Shown piece by piece: positions 55,729 through 64,000 of a DNA stretch of 64,000 bases. This DNA is from Methanohalobium evestigatum Z-7303 (GTDB lineage: Archaea; Halobacteriota; Methanosarcinia; Methanosarcinales; Methanosarcinaceae). Each line of letters starts with the position of its first letter. The stretch's first letter is position 1. The notes under the pieces were generated by a model, which made no database searches, was not told the origin of the DNA, and saw only the letters and a program-made list of their open reading frames with translations. The position numbers were made by a program, and so were the translations under genes. The stretch is from contig NC_014253.1 in NCBI RefSeq assembly GCF_000196655.1, positions 1,691,423-1,755,422 on the forward strand, given 5' to 3'.

Positions 55729-56286
55729 ATGGTGCATATCAAAGTACCCCAAGATAGAATTGGTGCTATAATAGGCCCAGAAGGTAGTGTCAAGGAAACT
55801 ATTGAGCAAAAATCAGCATCCAAACTCGAAATTGATAGCGATAGTGGTTCAGTAGAAATAACTCCAGGAAATGACCCAGTATCCGGAATGAGAGCATCCG
55901 AAACAATAAGAGCAATCGGTCGCGGATTTAATCCCGAAAAAGCGATTCAGTTACTTGATGATGATATGCTGATGCTTGATGTTATAGACATTTCTGATGT
56001 GACCAGTACTTCCAAAGAGCTTAAACGTATCAAAGGAAGAATTATTGGCAAAAATGGAAAAACCAGGGAAATCGCAGAAAGTCTGATTAACGTGCATATA
56101 TCTGTTTACGGCAAAACTGTAAGTGTAATTGGAAAACCCGAGCAGATACAGGCTATAAGAACCGCAATTGACATGCTGGTAGGTGGAGCAAACCACGGAA
56201 CTGTGTATAGCTATCTTGAGAAAAAACGCCAAGACCTCATACAGGAAGAACTTGAATTTCAGCCTTCAGACATTGATATAGAATAA
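55729..56286 (+). CDS. KH-domain protein, Dim2/Pno1-like
   Basis: 185 residues with two KH domains. GPEGSVKETIEQKS near residue 18 is a degenerate GxxG loop. IIGKNGKTREIAES near residue 105 is canonical. Archaeal Dim2 binds the 3' end of 16S precursor and interacts with aIF2alpha. It is 35 nt after rio1, matching the yeast partnership of Dim2 and Rio1. Confidence 0.92.
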   Translation: MVHIKVPQDRIGAIIGPEGSVKETIEQKSASKLEIDSDSGSVEITPGNDPVSGMRASETIRAIGRGFNPEKAIQLLDDDMLMLDVIDISDVTSTSKELKRIKGRIIGKNGKTREIAESLINVHISVYGKTVSVIGKPEQIQAIRTAIDMLVGGANHGTVYSYLEKKRQDLIQEELEFQPSDIDIE

Positions 56287-56328
56287 CTGAATATATTTTT
56301 ATATAAAGAATTTAATTAATAATTGTAT

Positions 56329-57021
56329 ATGCGAGGATACATCAACAGGTCTGAAGTTAAAACATTTTCAATTTTTGGCATCACATTACTGGCAATCGCT
56401 GTATTATGCTATCAGGGAAAACTGTCAATTGGAAATATTTCTTCACTGCCTCTCTTTATATTTTTGCTCCTTATGCTTGCTGCAAATAATCTGGAAATAC
56501 CCATTAAAACTGTGCGTACCAAAAAAATAAAGAATATATCCAACAACGCCCAAATCCTTGAACAGCTGTTCTCAGTTCCTGTATTAAAAGAACTGGAAAC
56601 CAGAAAAGAACTTGTATTTAACACTAAATTAACATTAAATCTCGGCGGATTTGTTATACCCGCTTCCATGATAATATATTTATTATTTACACAGTTCAAT
56701 GTTGCTGCAATAGAGATTTTCCTTGTCATGCTGGTAGCCACAGTACTACTTGCAGAAATGGTTAATGGTGTAGGTATAGTTGTCCCCGATTATATCGGAC
56801 TTATATCGGTACCAATGGCGCTTATACTTGCACCAGAAAACGTTGCATATGTTATATTTGTATCAAGTATTTCTGGAATCCTTATTGGCACAGTTATATC
56901 GTTTTTTACAATCGACAGAGAGAAAAACGGAAGTGCATACATTAATTTCGGTGGTGTAGGTAGTTTTAAAGCCGTTTACATTATAACTTTAATTGCAGGA
57001 TTAATGTCGTATTTTAATTAA
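56329..57021 (+). CDS. DUF1614-type membrane protein
   Basis: 230 residues from the ATG at 56329. TTTTTATATAAAG about 30 nt upstream suggests a leaderless message. About six hydrophobic helices with loops MVNGVGIVVPDYIGLISVP and LAPENVAYVIFVSS, which are the DUF1614 pattern. GGVGSFKAVYIITL near the C terminus. Function unknown. It converges with the KaiC-like gene, stops 1 nt apart, with no terminator seen. Confidence 0.8.
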   Translation: MRGYINRSEVKTFSIFGITLLAIAVLCYQGKLSIGNISSLPLFIFLLLMLAANNLEIPIKTVRTKKIKNISNNAQILEQLFSVPVLKELETRKELVFNTKLTLNLGGFVIPASMIIYLLFTQFNVAAIEIFLVMLVATVLLAEMVNGVGIVVPDYIGLISVPMALILAPENVAYVIFVSSISGILIGTVISFFTIDREKNGSAYINFGGVGSFKAVYIITLIAGLMSYFN

Positions 57022-57022
57022 A

Positions 57023-57910
57023 TCATTCTTTCTGGTTGTTATTTTTCTGTAATCTGTCACGCAATATTTTGGATGATGCATTCATCGAACCATAACTATG
57101 GATGCCAGTTTCTGTAAACGTAAACGGTTGAGGCGAAGTATCGATTTTAGTAGAACGCATTTTTTGAACTACCATAACAGACATAGGGGTTGGGTTTATA
57201 TCATTAGTTGGCACAGTATCTAAAAAGATAATACCGTCCCCAAGAAAATCATAATCATCAAACTGTTTTGTTTCAAGTCCATGTTTTTTTTCTGTAACCA
57301 TTAATGAAGTGATTTTTTTTCGTTTCAAGCTCCTGTGTACATTCCTCCATGTACCCGCTGTTCTAAATTCTTCAGGATTAGAAAATACATTCAATGAATC
57401 AAAGACTACCACATCAGGTCTGTAAGAATCCACAATCTGGGTCATCTCTTCTGAGGTGATTATTGACATTCCAAAAATCTCAAGATATCCTTTATCGATT
57501 GCTTCTCCTATATCCCAACCATAACGCATAAACTGTTGTACCAGATGTTCAGCATCCTCTTCAAAGGAAAAAAACACGCATTTTTCATTGTTGCGGATTC
57601 GTTCCATAAGAATTTGGACACAGAAAGTAGTTTTTCCGGTTCCCGGTGGACCAGTTACAATAACAGAAAATCCTTTGGGAATACCGCCTTCAAGAGAATC
57701 ATCAAGGCTTGGTATCCCGGTGCCCATCCTTTTAATATTAACATCTATATTATTCACATCGTGTTTAGCTTTAAAACGGCTGTTGTCCAGATTAAGAAGT
57801 GCCTTTTCAAGTACCAGGTTTTTTGCACCCAATTCTTTTTCATACCGTTCAAGAACACGTGATGCATTTTCACTTAAAGTTGTATGAACAGCGAGCTTGT
57901 TACGCGTCAT
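57023..57910 (-). CDS. KaiC/RecA-superfamily ATPase (single domain)
   Basis: 295 residues. GTGIPSLDDSLEGGIPKG precedes Walker A (GPPGTGKTT), FFSFEEDAEHLVQQF matches KaiC, and VVVFDSLNVF is Walker B. About 60 N-terminal residues are helical (SENASRVLERYEKELG). Such archaeal single-domain KaiC proteins are signalling ATPases of unknown target. They are often near sensors, but none is adjacent here. Confidence 0.87.
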   Translation of the reverse strand: MTRNKLAVHTTLSENASRVLERYEKELGAKNLVLEKALLNLDNSRFKAKHDVNNIDVNIKRMGTGIPSLDDSLEGGIPKGFSVIVTGPPGTGKTTFCVQILMERIRNNEKCVFFSFEEDAEHLVQQFMRYGWDIGEAIDKGYLEIFGMSIITSEEMTQIVDSYRPDVVVFDSLNVFSNPEEFRTAGTWRNVHRSLKRKKITSLMVTEKKHGLETKQFDDYDFLGDGIIFLDTVPTNDINPTPMSVMVVQKMRSTKIDTSPQPFTFTETGIHSYGSMNASSKILRDRLQKNNNQKE

Positions 57911-57979
57911 ATTAAAAAATGGTTCTTTAAAAATATATATAATTTATTATTTTTATGTACATAACCACTTGATTTTTGT

Positions 57980-59347
57980 TCATTCTGTGTCCATGAGATA
58001 TCCCCGACCTTTAAGGAAATTACCCCTTCCTCTGGTGGCTGTTATCTCTCCATCCCAGATAATATCTCCCCGGGAGATAGTCAATTGCGGAAAAATTCCA
58101 TATAATCCGCTATATGGTGTCCAGCCTGCTTTGCTGTGTAAAAAGTCAGAGGAAATTTTTCTCATATCCTGAGGATTTACAAGTATTAAATCAGCATCAA
58201 ATCCTTCCTTAAATAATCCTTTGTAATTACTATCAAGTCCAAACCTTTTCGCAGGATTTTTACTGGTTACATCAATTACCTTACCCAGCGGGAAAAGATT
58301 CTTTTTAACACCTGCCAGCATAAGAGGTAATAATGTTTCTACTCCCGGCACACCTGAAGGGGTGTTTTTAATATCCATGTCTTTTTCAAATTCACGATGA
58401 GGGGCATGGTCTGACGCCACCATATCAACTGTACCTTCATTTATGGCATTAACAAGCGCCTGTACACTTTTTCGGGTTCTCAAAGGAGGGTTCATTTTGC
58501 CAAAAGAACCCAAATCATCCCATGATTTGTCTGATAAAAACAGGTGATGTGGCGCGGACTCGCAGGTAATACTGGATTTTCTATTTCCTTTATAGGCCAT
58601 ATACTTCTGATTCCTGATAATTCCGAGTGCTTCCGAGGTACTGATATGACAAAAATGTGACTGTGTATCAAAAGAAGATATCATATCAACCGCCTTTTGG
58701 ACTGCTGTAGACTCACATATATTTGGACGAGCTCTTGAATGTGATTGTGGAGACATATCATTTTTTAATAGCGATTCATTCTTCAGGCGGATATCTTCAT
58801 CTTCAGCATGAATACAGGCTACAGCCCCAAGTTCTTTAATTTCTGATAATGCCTGATTAAAAGATTCTTCAGAAATATTTAATTCGCCTGTTGATTCAGC
58901 CATAAATATTTCACCAAAAGCGGTCGCACCAAGCTCCCATAATCTGGACAAATTATCAAAATTATTCGTAACTCCTCCATTAATCCCGAAATCAACAATT
59001 GATTTTTTGGATGCAAGATTCAATTTTTTGTTGAATGATTTTTCATCAATTGTTGGAGGTGCTGTATTTGGATGGTCTATTACTGTTGTAATACCTCCTG
59101 CAGCAGCAGAACATGAACCTGTATACCAGTCCTCTTTACGAGTTTGACCTGGTTCTCTAAAATGTACATGGGCGTCAATACCTGCAGGAAGTGTAAGTGC
59201 ATTATCCGCATCTATCTCCCTGTCCACATGAGATATACGGATATCTTTGGCTATTTTAGATATCTTTCCGTTATCTATCAATACCTCTGCCGGCTGAAGA
59301 CGATTATTATAGAAAATTCTCGTGTTTTTTATCAGGATATTAGACAT
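57980..59347 (-). CDS. pyrC: dihydroorotase
   Basis: 455 residues, zinc amidohydrolase of pyrimidine synthesis. Metal ligands in DAHVHFREPGQTRKED, CIHAEDED, HFCHIST and the catalytic DHAPH. LPAGIDAHVH precedes the metal site. Typical class I length. It stands alone on the minus strand between the KaiC-like gene and IS element 2. Confidence 0.95.
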   Translation of the reverse strand: MSNILIKNTRIFYNNRLQPAEVLIDNGKISKIAKDIRISHVDREIDADNALTLPAGIDAHVHFREPGQTRKEDWYTGSCSAAAGGITTVIDHPNTAPPTIDEKSFNKKLNLASKKSIVDFGINGGVTNNFDNLSRLWELGATAFGEIFMAESTGELNISEESFNQALSEIKELGAVACIHAEDEDIRLKNESLLKNDMSPQSHSRARPNICESTAVQKAVDMISSFDTQSHFCHISTSEALGIIRNQKYMAYKGNRKSSITCESAPHHLFLSDKSWDDLGSFGKMNPPLRTRKSVQALVNAINEGTVDMVASDHAPHREFEKDMDIKNTPSGVPGVETLLPLMLAGVKKNLFPLGKVIDVTSKNPAKRFGLDSNYKGLFKEGFDADLILVNPQDMRKISSDFLHSKAGWTPYSGLYGIFPQLTISRGDIIWDGEITATRGRGNFLKGRGYLMDTE

Positions 59348-59420
59348 ACCAGGAAATAATCTTGACAGTGATATATGTATTTAATTATCCAGTTAAAAAT
59401 GCAAGAAATTAATTCATAGA

Positions 59421-59503
59421 GTGAACTACCACTTGGCTAAAGACCAAGTGGCTTCCTGTTTCATCCTTTTCCCTTATGGGAACAAGTCCACAGGCACTAC
59501 CCC
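59421..59503 (-). ncRNA. predicted omega (reRNA) 3' end of element 2
   Basis: The minus strand after the tnpB stop runs through the hairpin CCACTTGG-TCTTTAG-CCAAGTGG and ends TAGTTCAC at the right tip. The flank beyond (from 59420 leftward) would act as guide. Structure and tip are the same as in element 1. Confidence 0.5.
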
Positions 59504-60631
59504 TCATCCCGAAGGTGAATTGATGCCTATTAGATTCTGTCTATCCAACGCGAATTTTTTAATGTTAACTGATGCGTTGATGTCCCTATCATGTATCGTT
59601 TTACAGTCAGGACATTCCCATTCTCTGTCTTTAAGTTCTAAATCCTGATGATAATATCCACATACATGACAGATTTTGCTTGATGGGTCGAATCGTCCTA
59701 TCTTGATAATATTTTTACCGTACCATTCTGCTTTATACTCTAATTTCTGAACAAAACTACCCCATGAAGCATCAGTTATATGCTGTGCCAGATTATGATT
59801 TTTCAGCAGTCCTTTTACATTCAAAGTTTCCAATGTTACAGCTTGGTTCTCGCTTATCAGTTTATTACTTAATTTATGCTGGAAATCTTCTCTCTGATTA
59901 GCAATTTTCTCATGATATTTTGCTATCTGATGTTTCAGTTTCCTGTAATTGTTAGAACCCTTCTTTTTTCTGCTGAGCCTTTTCTGTAATACCTTCAATC
60001 TTTCAATTGTATTTTTCAGGTATCTTGGATTATCGATTTTTTCACCGTCGGATGTGACAGCGAAATCCTTGATTCCTACATCGACTCCTACTGTATTAAC
60101 TTCGTAGAATGTCTGTTTTTGTGGTAATTGTTTGTCGTCATCGACTAAAATACTGATATAATATTTTCCTGTCGGTGTTCTTGTTATAGTCGCAGTCCTT
60201 TGTTTACCATCAAAACTTCTATGCAGCCTGGTTTTTATCCAGCCGATTTTAGGTATGTATACTTTATTATTACCAAAATCGACTTTATAATACTGAGGAA
60301 CAGAAAACGATTGTACTGGGTTTTTCTTGGATTTAAACTTTGGAAAACCTGATTTTTCTCTGAAAAACTTGGTAAAAGCATTTTCCAGGTTAAGAGTAGC
60401 TCCCTGTAATGATTGAGAGTTGATCTCTTTCAACCATTCATGATCTTGTTTTAATACCCTTATCTGTTTGTTCAATTCAAATCTTGATATTGCTTTACCA
60501 TCCTGCTCATAAGATTTGAGTTTGTTCTCCAATGCCCAGTTGTATATGAACCTACAAGCTCCTATATGTTTTGCGATTAACTCCTGTTGGATTTGGTTTG
60601 GATACATACGATACTTGTAAGCTTTTAACAT
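59504..60631 (-). CDS. tnpB: TnpB-family RNA-guided nuclease, element 2
   Basis: 375 residues from the ATG at 60631 (MLKAYKYRMYP, the family N terminus). A frame extension of 8 residues is not needed. RuvC triad in TVGVDVGIKD, VTLETLNVKGL and HDRDINASVNI. An intact zinc ribbon CHVCGYYH...CPDC lies between motifs II and III. It belongs to a different branch from element 1, which lacks the ribbon. Complete and possibly active as a nuclease. Confidence 0.93.
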   Translation of the reverse strand: MLKAYKYRMYPNQIQQELIAKHIGACRFIYNWALENKLKSYEQDGKAISRFELNKQIRVLKQDHEWLKEINSQSLQGATLNLENAFTKFFREKSGFPKFKSKKNPVQSFSVPQYYKVDFGNNKVYIPKIGWIKTRLHRSFDGKQRTATITRTPTGKYYISILVDDDKQLPQKQTFYEVNTVGVDVGIKDFAVTSDGEKIDNPRYLKNTIERLKVLQKRLSRKKKGSNNYRKLKHQIAKYHEKIANQREDFQHKLSNKLISENQAVTLETLNVKGLLKNHNLAQHITDASWGSFVQKLEYKAEWYGKNIIKIGRFDPSSKICHVCGYYHQDLELKDREWECPDCKTIHDRDINASVNIKKFALDRQNLIGINSPSG

Positions 60632-60853
60632 ACCATAATTATTATGATTTAACATTATTTATATGTTAAGTTATATATTGGACGGTATTCAGCCCTGATG
60701 CTGAAGACATCAGGGTTTTCTACCTTCCATTATTATAAAATAGTATCCAAATATAAAATATTAAAAAACAAAAGAGATAAAAAACATTTTTAAAATATCA
60801 ATTTAAATATACTACCCATAGATACACATCAATGGCAGGGTTTGGTTGGTTAA

Positions 60854-61504
60854 ATGGTCAGAAATGAATACAATAGAAGATTAAGCACACTAAAACAAAA
60901 CATCTTGAACATGGGAGATACATCCCAAAAAGTTATCATTGATTCCACAAAAGCACTGAGAGATTTAGACCTCGAACTTGCTGATGAGACAATTGAAATG
61001 GATAATAATATAGACGACAGTGCTGAAGACATTGAAAAAAGTGCGACTCATTTATTGGCTCTACAGCATCCTCTGGCAGGCGATTTGAGACTCATAATTG
61101 CATCCATAAAAGTTGCAACTGATCTTGAAAGAATTAGCGATTTGGGAATCAATATTGCAGAAATCGCAAAAAGTATAGAAGGAGAGCATGTCAAACCCCT
61201 GATTGATATACCAAAAATGGCAGAAATTACCGAAGACATGTTGCAAAAATCACTTCAGGCATTTGAAAATCTTGATGTTGAACTGGCAAAAGAAGCCGCT
61301 GCCAGAGATGATGAAGTAGATAAACTGTTTTATGGCACATGGATGGAACTTATCAACATGATGGTAGAAGACCCGACACTCATTACCAATGCCACACATC
61401 TGCTATTTGTACTACGTTATCTTGAACGTATAGGAGATCATGTAAGCAATATCTGCGAAAGTGTGGTGTATATTGCAAACGGAGAGAGGGTGAAATTAAA
61501 CTAA
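60854..61504 (+). CDS. PhoU-like protein
   Basis: 216 residues, two three-helix-bundle PhoU repeats with the acidic metal-binding DE.IEMD-like motif (ADETIEMDNNID) in the first and ARDDEVDKLFY in the second. LERISDLGINIAEIA and LERIGDHVSNICESVVY are the paired signature helices. PhoU proteins tune phosphate uptake or histidine kinases. No Pst transporter is visible here. It converges with polB, with stops 4 nt apart. Confidence 0.9.
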   Translation: MVRNEYNRRLSTLKQNILNMGDTSQKVIIDSTKALRDLDLELADETIEMDNNIDDSAEDIEKSATHLLALQHPLAGDLRLIIASIKVATDLERISDLGINIAEIAKSIEGEHVKPLIDIPKMAEITEDMLQKSLQAFENLDVELAKEAAARDDEVDKLFYGTWMELINMMVEDPTLITNATHLLFVLRYLERIGDHVSNICESVVYIANGERVKLN

Positions 61505-61508
61505 AAGA

Positions 61509-64000
61509 TTAAAAATCAAAGAGTGAACTCTGAGATTTTGACCCATTTTTGGATTGGTTTTTCAATCCGTTATCCTCTTCATCTGTTGTTTCTTTATTAG
61601 CGTTGTTAAATGATTCAGTTTCAGATGTTTTTGAAAAATCAAACAATCCTTTCTGACGGGAATCATAATCCAGTGTCGCTGAATCAACCCCAAATACGCC
61701 AAGTATTCTTTCAACCGGTGGCAATATCTGCTTTTTTATATAATAATCTACATCCAGAGTAAGGTTATTTTCACGGACATATTCTGGGTCTTCAGCACGA
61801 TTCACAAACAAATCATTACCTGCCACAATTACAAAAGGAACTCTTTCACCGATAGGCGGTGATATACCTGTCCTTTTTTTGGTTTTTTCAATCACAGTCA
61901 GATGCGGCTGTTTGCTCTTATAACTATCCTTTTTCTTGGAATAGAGCCTTGTCATTGTAAGGTCATCAATAACATCTTTATCTTTTTGCACATCGATGTT
62001 TCTTACCCTGTTTACTACACTTTTTACATATTCAACTGCTTTATCTACATCACCCTCTTTTAATACAAGTTCAAGAACCCTGTTCAATGTCTTTGATGTA
62101 AGTTCACACCAGTCCCTTCGGACTGTCTCCATTCCCTTGACCTTTATACTATCTTCCCATTCATCATTTTCCTGTTCAAAAACCCATAGAGCATATCGCT
62201 TTTTTGCAAGGAACAGTCCACGTTTTGCAATAGATTCAAATTCAAGTTCCATAGGGTCAGGAAGGGATTGAGATACTTTTTCTGCTATCCTTGTACCCAC
62301 GCATTCAGCGTCTTCAAGAGATATGTCATTATTATATTCCGGTGAACAATGTATAAAAACACTATCAGTATCCCCGTAAACTACAGACAGATTGATAACA
62401 TCCTCTGACTCATCCTCAGGTGATATTTCATCTGGGAGGTATGCCTGATTATCTTTAAGAACCACCTTACGGATATTATTATTTATAAGATCACGGGTAT
62501 TCTGGATGTTTTCCCTACCATAGCTTGTTACCGCGTTGGCAAGAGTTAGACTATAAAGCCGTGCACGTGCATAACCTGAATAACCATAAAAACTGTTTAA
62601 CAGGATTTTTAATGCAAGTTGTGTCGCATCATACATCCTGTAGGTGTCTCCGTCGGAGATGGATTTCATTTTCTTTTTAACTTCAGACCTCTGGTTCAGT
62701 AAAGTTTCCAGAATTGAGGGGACGATTCCTTTTAATACATCTGGATTAACAAACTCTCCACCCGATGGAGGATTTATTGTCTCACCATTAGGATGGTCAT
62801 TAACAACAACAGTAGTATAACAGAGGTTGTGAGCCATCATTATAGTGGGATACAGGGATTTGTAGTCAAGTATTACAACATTATCCAGCAAGCCTTTTTT
62901 CGGCTCAAGAACTTCTCCTCCTTTTATTTCCTCTCCCTGTTCATTATCATCTGGTCTGTTATCGGGTTTTGGTGGAATTACCCTCCCCTGTTTACCAAAT
63001 TCACGAAACAGTAGGTTTTCCACCATAGAACTCTGTCCGCCATCGACTACATCCTGTAAAACAGAACCACTTACCTGAGACAATGCTATATATTTATCAA
63101 GCAGTTGTAATTTGGTAACAAGTTCCAGTGCAAGTTCTGAATCACGTCTGGCATAATCTATAAACTTTTTAGTTTTCTCACCGCCATCGTTCCAGTATTC
63201 CACCATCTGATGGGGTTCAACATCGAGTTTTTCTCTTCCAAGCAGTTCTTTGGATACATTGCGAAGTGTATAGCGTTTTAGACTAAACTGCTGTCTTATG
63301 AGAGGCAATGTATCCATTACTATCCTGCCGGTCATGGATACCATTGTTCTTGTACCCAGCCGTCGATATGTCATCAGCCTGCCATCACGCCCCACTCTGG
63401 GAACTATACTGGCTCCTTTATTATTCAAATAATCTGCTCTGTCCTTGATATAGGGTATATCAAAGTCATTCATGTTGTATCCGACAACAACATCAGGGTC
63501 ATATTCCTGAAAGATATCAAAAAACCGGGTTAACATATCTTCCTCTTCATCAAATATTTCTATATCTGATTCAACATCTTTCAGGTTTTTACATACAAGA
63601 ACCAGTGTATTGTTACCTTTATATTCCGGCTCAAAAGAAAGACTTATCATAATTATGGGCGAACTTTCAGGTTCAGGCATGCCTCCCTCAGGTGGCAGGC
63701 ATTCTATATCAAAAGCCAGATATTTTAATCCAATGTTTGGGATTTTATTTATTTCCTCCACATTGTAGGAGGTTATTATATTGTCACATTTTACATCTCT
63801 ATCATTGATAGATTCTGATGTAGAAGCAGGTTCAGCAGAAACCAGAGCCATTCCATGTAAACCCTTATCTATCATAAAACGGTTTTTAAACAGGATATCG
63901 GTTTCATATACGTCTTCAATACCTTCAAGACCCTGTACATCATCCCTTATTTCTGGAACATTTTTTGGATAAAATGTGGTAATTTTTAACATCGGTTTTT
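61509..64000 (-). CDS. polB: DNA polymerase B (partial, N terminus outside window)
   Basis: Replicative/repair family B polymerase. Exonuclease motifs: LAFDIECLPPEGG, GYNMNDFDIPYI. Polymerase motifs: DYKSLYPTIMMAHN, LLNSFYGYSGYARARLYS and VVYGDTDSVFI. The frame stays open to the window edge past the internal ATG at 63992, and the family N-terminal domain is largely absent. About 100 residues therefore lie outside. The C terminus ends QSSLFDF, a PCNA-interacting peptide, with a similar QKGLFDF about 50 residues earlier. Confidence 0.95.
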   Translation of the reverse strand, partial: KPMLKITTFYPKNVPEIRDDVQGLEGIEDVYETDILFKNRFMIDKGLHGMALVSAEPASTSESINDRDVKCDNIITSYNVEEINKIPNIGLKYLAFDIECLPPEGGMPEPESSPIIMISLSFEPEYKGNNTLVLVCKNLKDVESDIEIFDEEEDMLTRFFDIFQEYDPDVVVGYNMNDFDIPYIKDRADYLNNKGASIVPRVGRDGRLMTYRRLGTRTMVSMTGRIVMDTLPLIRQQFSLKRYTLRNVSKELLGREKLDVEPHQMVEYWNDGGEKTKKFIDYARRDSELALELVTKLQLLDKYIALSQVSGSVLQDVVDGGQSSMVENLLFREFGKQGRVIPPKPDNRPDDNEQGEEIKGGEVLEPKKGLLDNVVILDYKSLYPTIMMAHNLCYTTVVVNDHPNGETINPPSGGEFVNPDVLKGIVPSILETLLNQRSEVKKKMKSISDGDTYRMYDATQLALKILLNSFYGYSGYARARLYSLTLANAVTSYGRENIQNTRDLINNNIRKVVLKDNQAYLPDEISPEDESEDVINLSVVYGDTDSVFIHCSPEYNNDISLEDAECVGTRIAEKVSQSLPDPMELEFESIAKRGLFLAKKRYALWVFEQENDEWEDSIKVKGMETVRRDWCELTSKTLNRVLELVLKEGDVDKAVEYVKSVVNRVRNIDVQKDKDVIDDLTMTRLYSKKKDSYKSKQPHLTVIEKTKKRTGISPPIGERVPFVIVAGNDLFVNRAEDPEYVRENNLTLDVDYYIKKQILPPVERILGVFGVDSATLDYDSRQKGLFDFSKTSETESFNNANKETTDEEDNGLKNQSKNGSKSQSSLFDF

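Larger units (their letters stand above)
59421..60730 (-). mobile_element. IS605/IS1341-type element 2 (tnpB only)
   Basis: Single tnpB with IS605-type ends. The right end has GTGAACTACC at 59421-59430 and a perfect 8-bp hairpin CCACTTGG/CCAAGTGG at 59429-59451 with loop CTAAAGA. The left end at about 60693-60712 has a CCTGATG/CATCAGG hairpin with TCTTCA in the loop. Both ends match element 1 although the TnpB proteins are clearly different. No tnpA. Boundaries are approximate. Confidence 0.75.

Overview
The window is chromosomal DNA from a methylotrophic methanogenic archaeon, most likely a member of the Methanosarcinaceae. It carries archaeal-type 16S and 23S rRNA, a fused Fae-Hps, F420-dependent methylene-H4MPT dehydrogenase (mtd), SepRS, archaeosine tRNA-guanine transglycosylase, Hef, and a corrinoid methyltransferase cluster with a RamA-like activator. 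The DNA is AT-rich. Genes sit in short operons, often with 1-60 nt overlaps, and TTG starts are common. Genus and species cannot be read from the sequence alone.

Layout. 1-3.9 kb: shikimate/tyrosine operon (DHQ synthase II, aroD, aroE, tyrA). 3.9-7.7 kb (minus): tpiA, fae-hps, nth, geranylgeranyl reductase family. 7.8 kb: tRNA-Val. 8.2-10 kb: PAS histidine kinase. 10-11.1 kb: intergenic DNA with a candidate structured RNA, an orphan ORF and a three-tier hairpin. 11.2-14 kb: secreted HEAT-repeat protein. 14-26.7 kb (minus): a methyltransferase island. Its parts are a fused corrinoid/methyltransferase of the MtsD/F/H type, a HyuA-like ATPase, a divergent group II chaperonin, a 32-residue membrane peptide, a RamA-like activator, a CobW-like GTPase, a small Cys protein, an Msr-type regulator and a MEDS-PAS-GAF kinase. 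26.9-28.2 kb: IS605-type TnpB element. 28.3-40.7 kb: dut, a second copy of the structured RNA, aroA', a frameshifted pseudogene, glyS, hef, translin-like, sepS, endonuclease V and small conserved families. 41-43.8 kb: mtd, serB, coiled-coil protein. 43.9-48.7 kb (minus): tgtA, UbiA prenyltransferase, geranylgeranyl reductase family, radical SAM protein. 48.8-54.4 kb (minus): rRNA operon 16S, tRNA-Ala, 23S, tRNA-Cys, 5S. 54.6-57 kb: aIF1A, RIO1, KH protein (Dim2-like), DUF1614 protein. 57-59.3 kb: KaiC-like ATPase and pyrC. 59.4-60.7 kb: second TnpB element. 60.9-64 kb: PhoU-like protein and DNA polymerase B (N terminus outside the window).

How parts fit together. The methyltransferase island looks like a complete module for one methylated substrate, probably a methyl sulfide. 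It has a fused methyl-transfer protein, reductive activation of its corrinoid (RamA-like), accessory ATPases and its own chaperonin. Two operons share a nearly identical 29-nt promoter element, and a kinase plus Msr-type regulator lie next door. The aIF1A-RIO1-Dim2 operon, diverging from the rRNA promoters, groups small-subunit biogenesis and initiation genes beside 16S rRNA.

Main points for a second look. (1) Two diverged copies of an intergenic element at about 10.02-10.28 and 28.91-29.18 kb keep three hairpins with covarying pairs and a common TATA/upstream block. They look like a small RNA family, favoured on the minus strand. (2) The methyltransferase island has a private chaperonin and a shared promoter element. 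(3) The aIF1A gene has no ATG, GTG or TTG in a usable place and appears to start at CTG.
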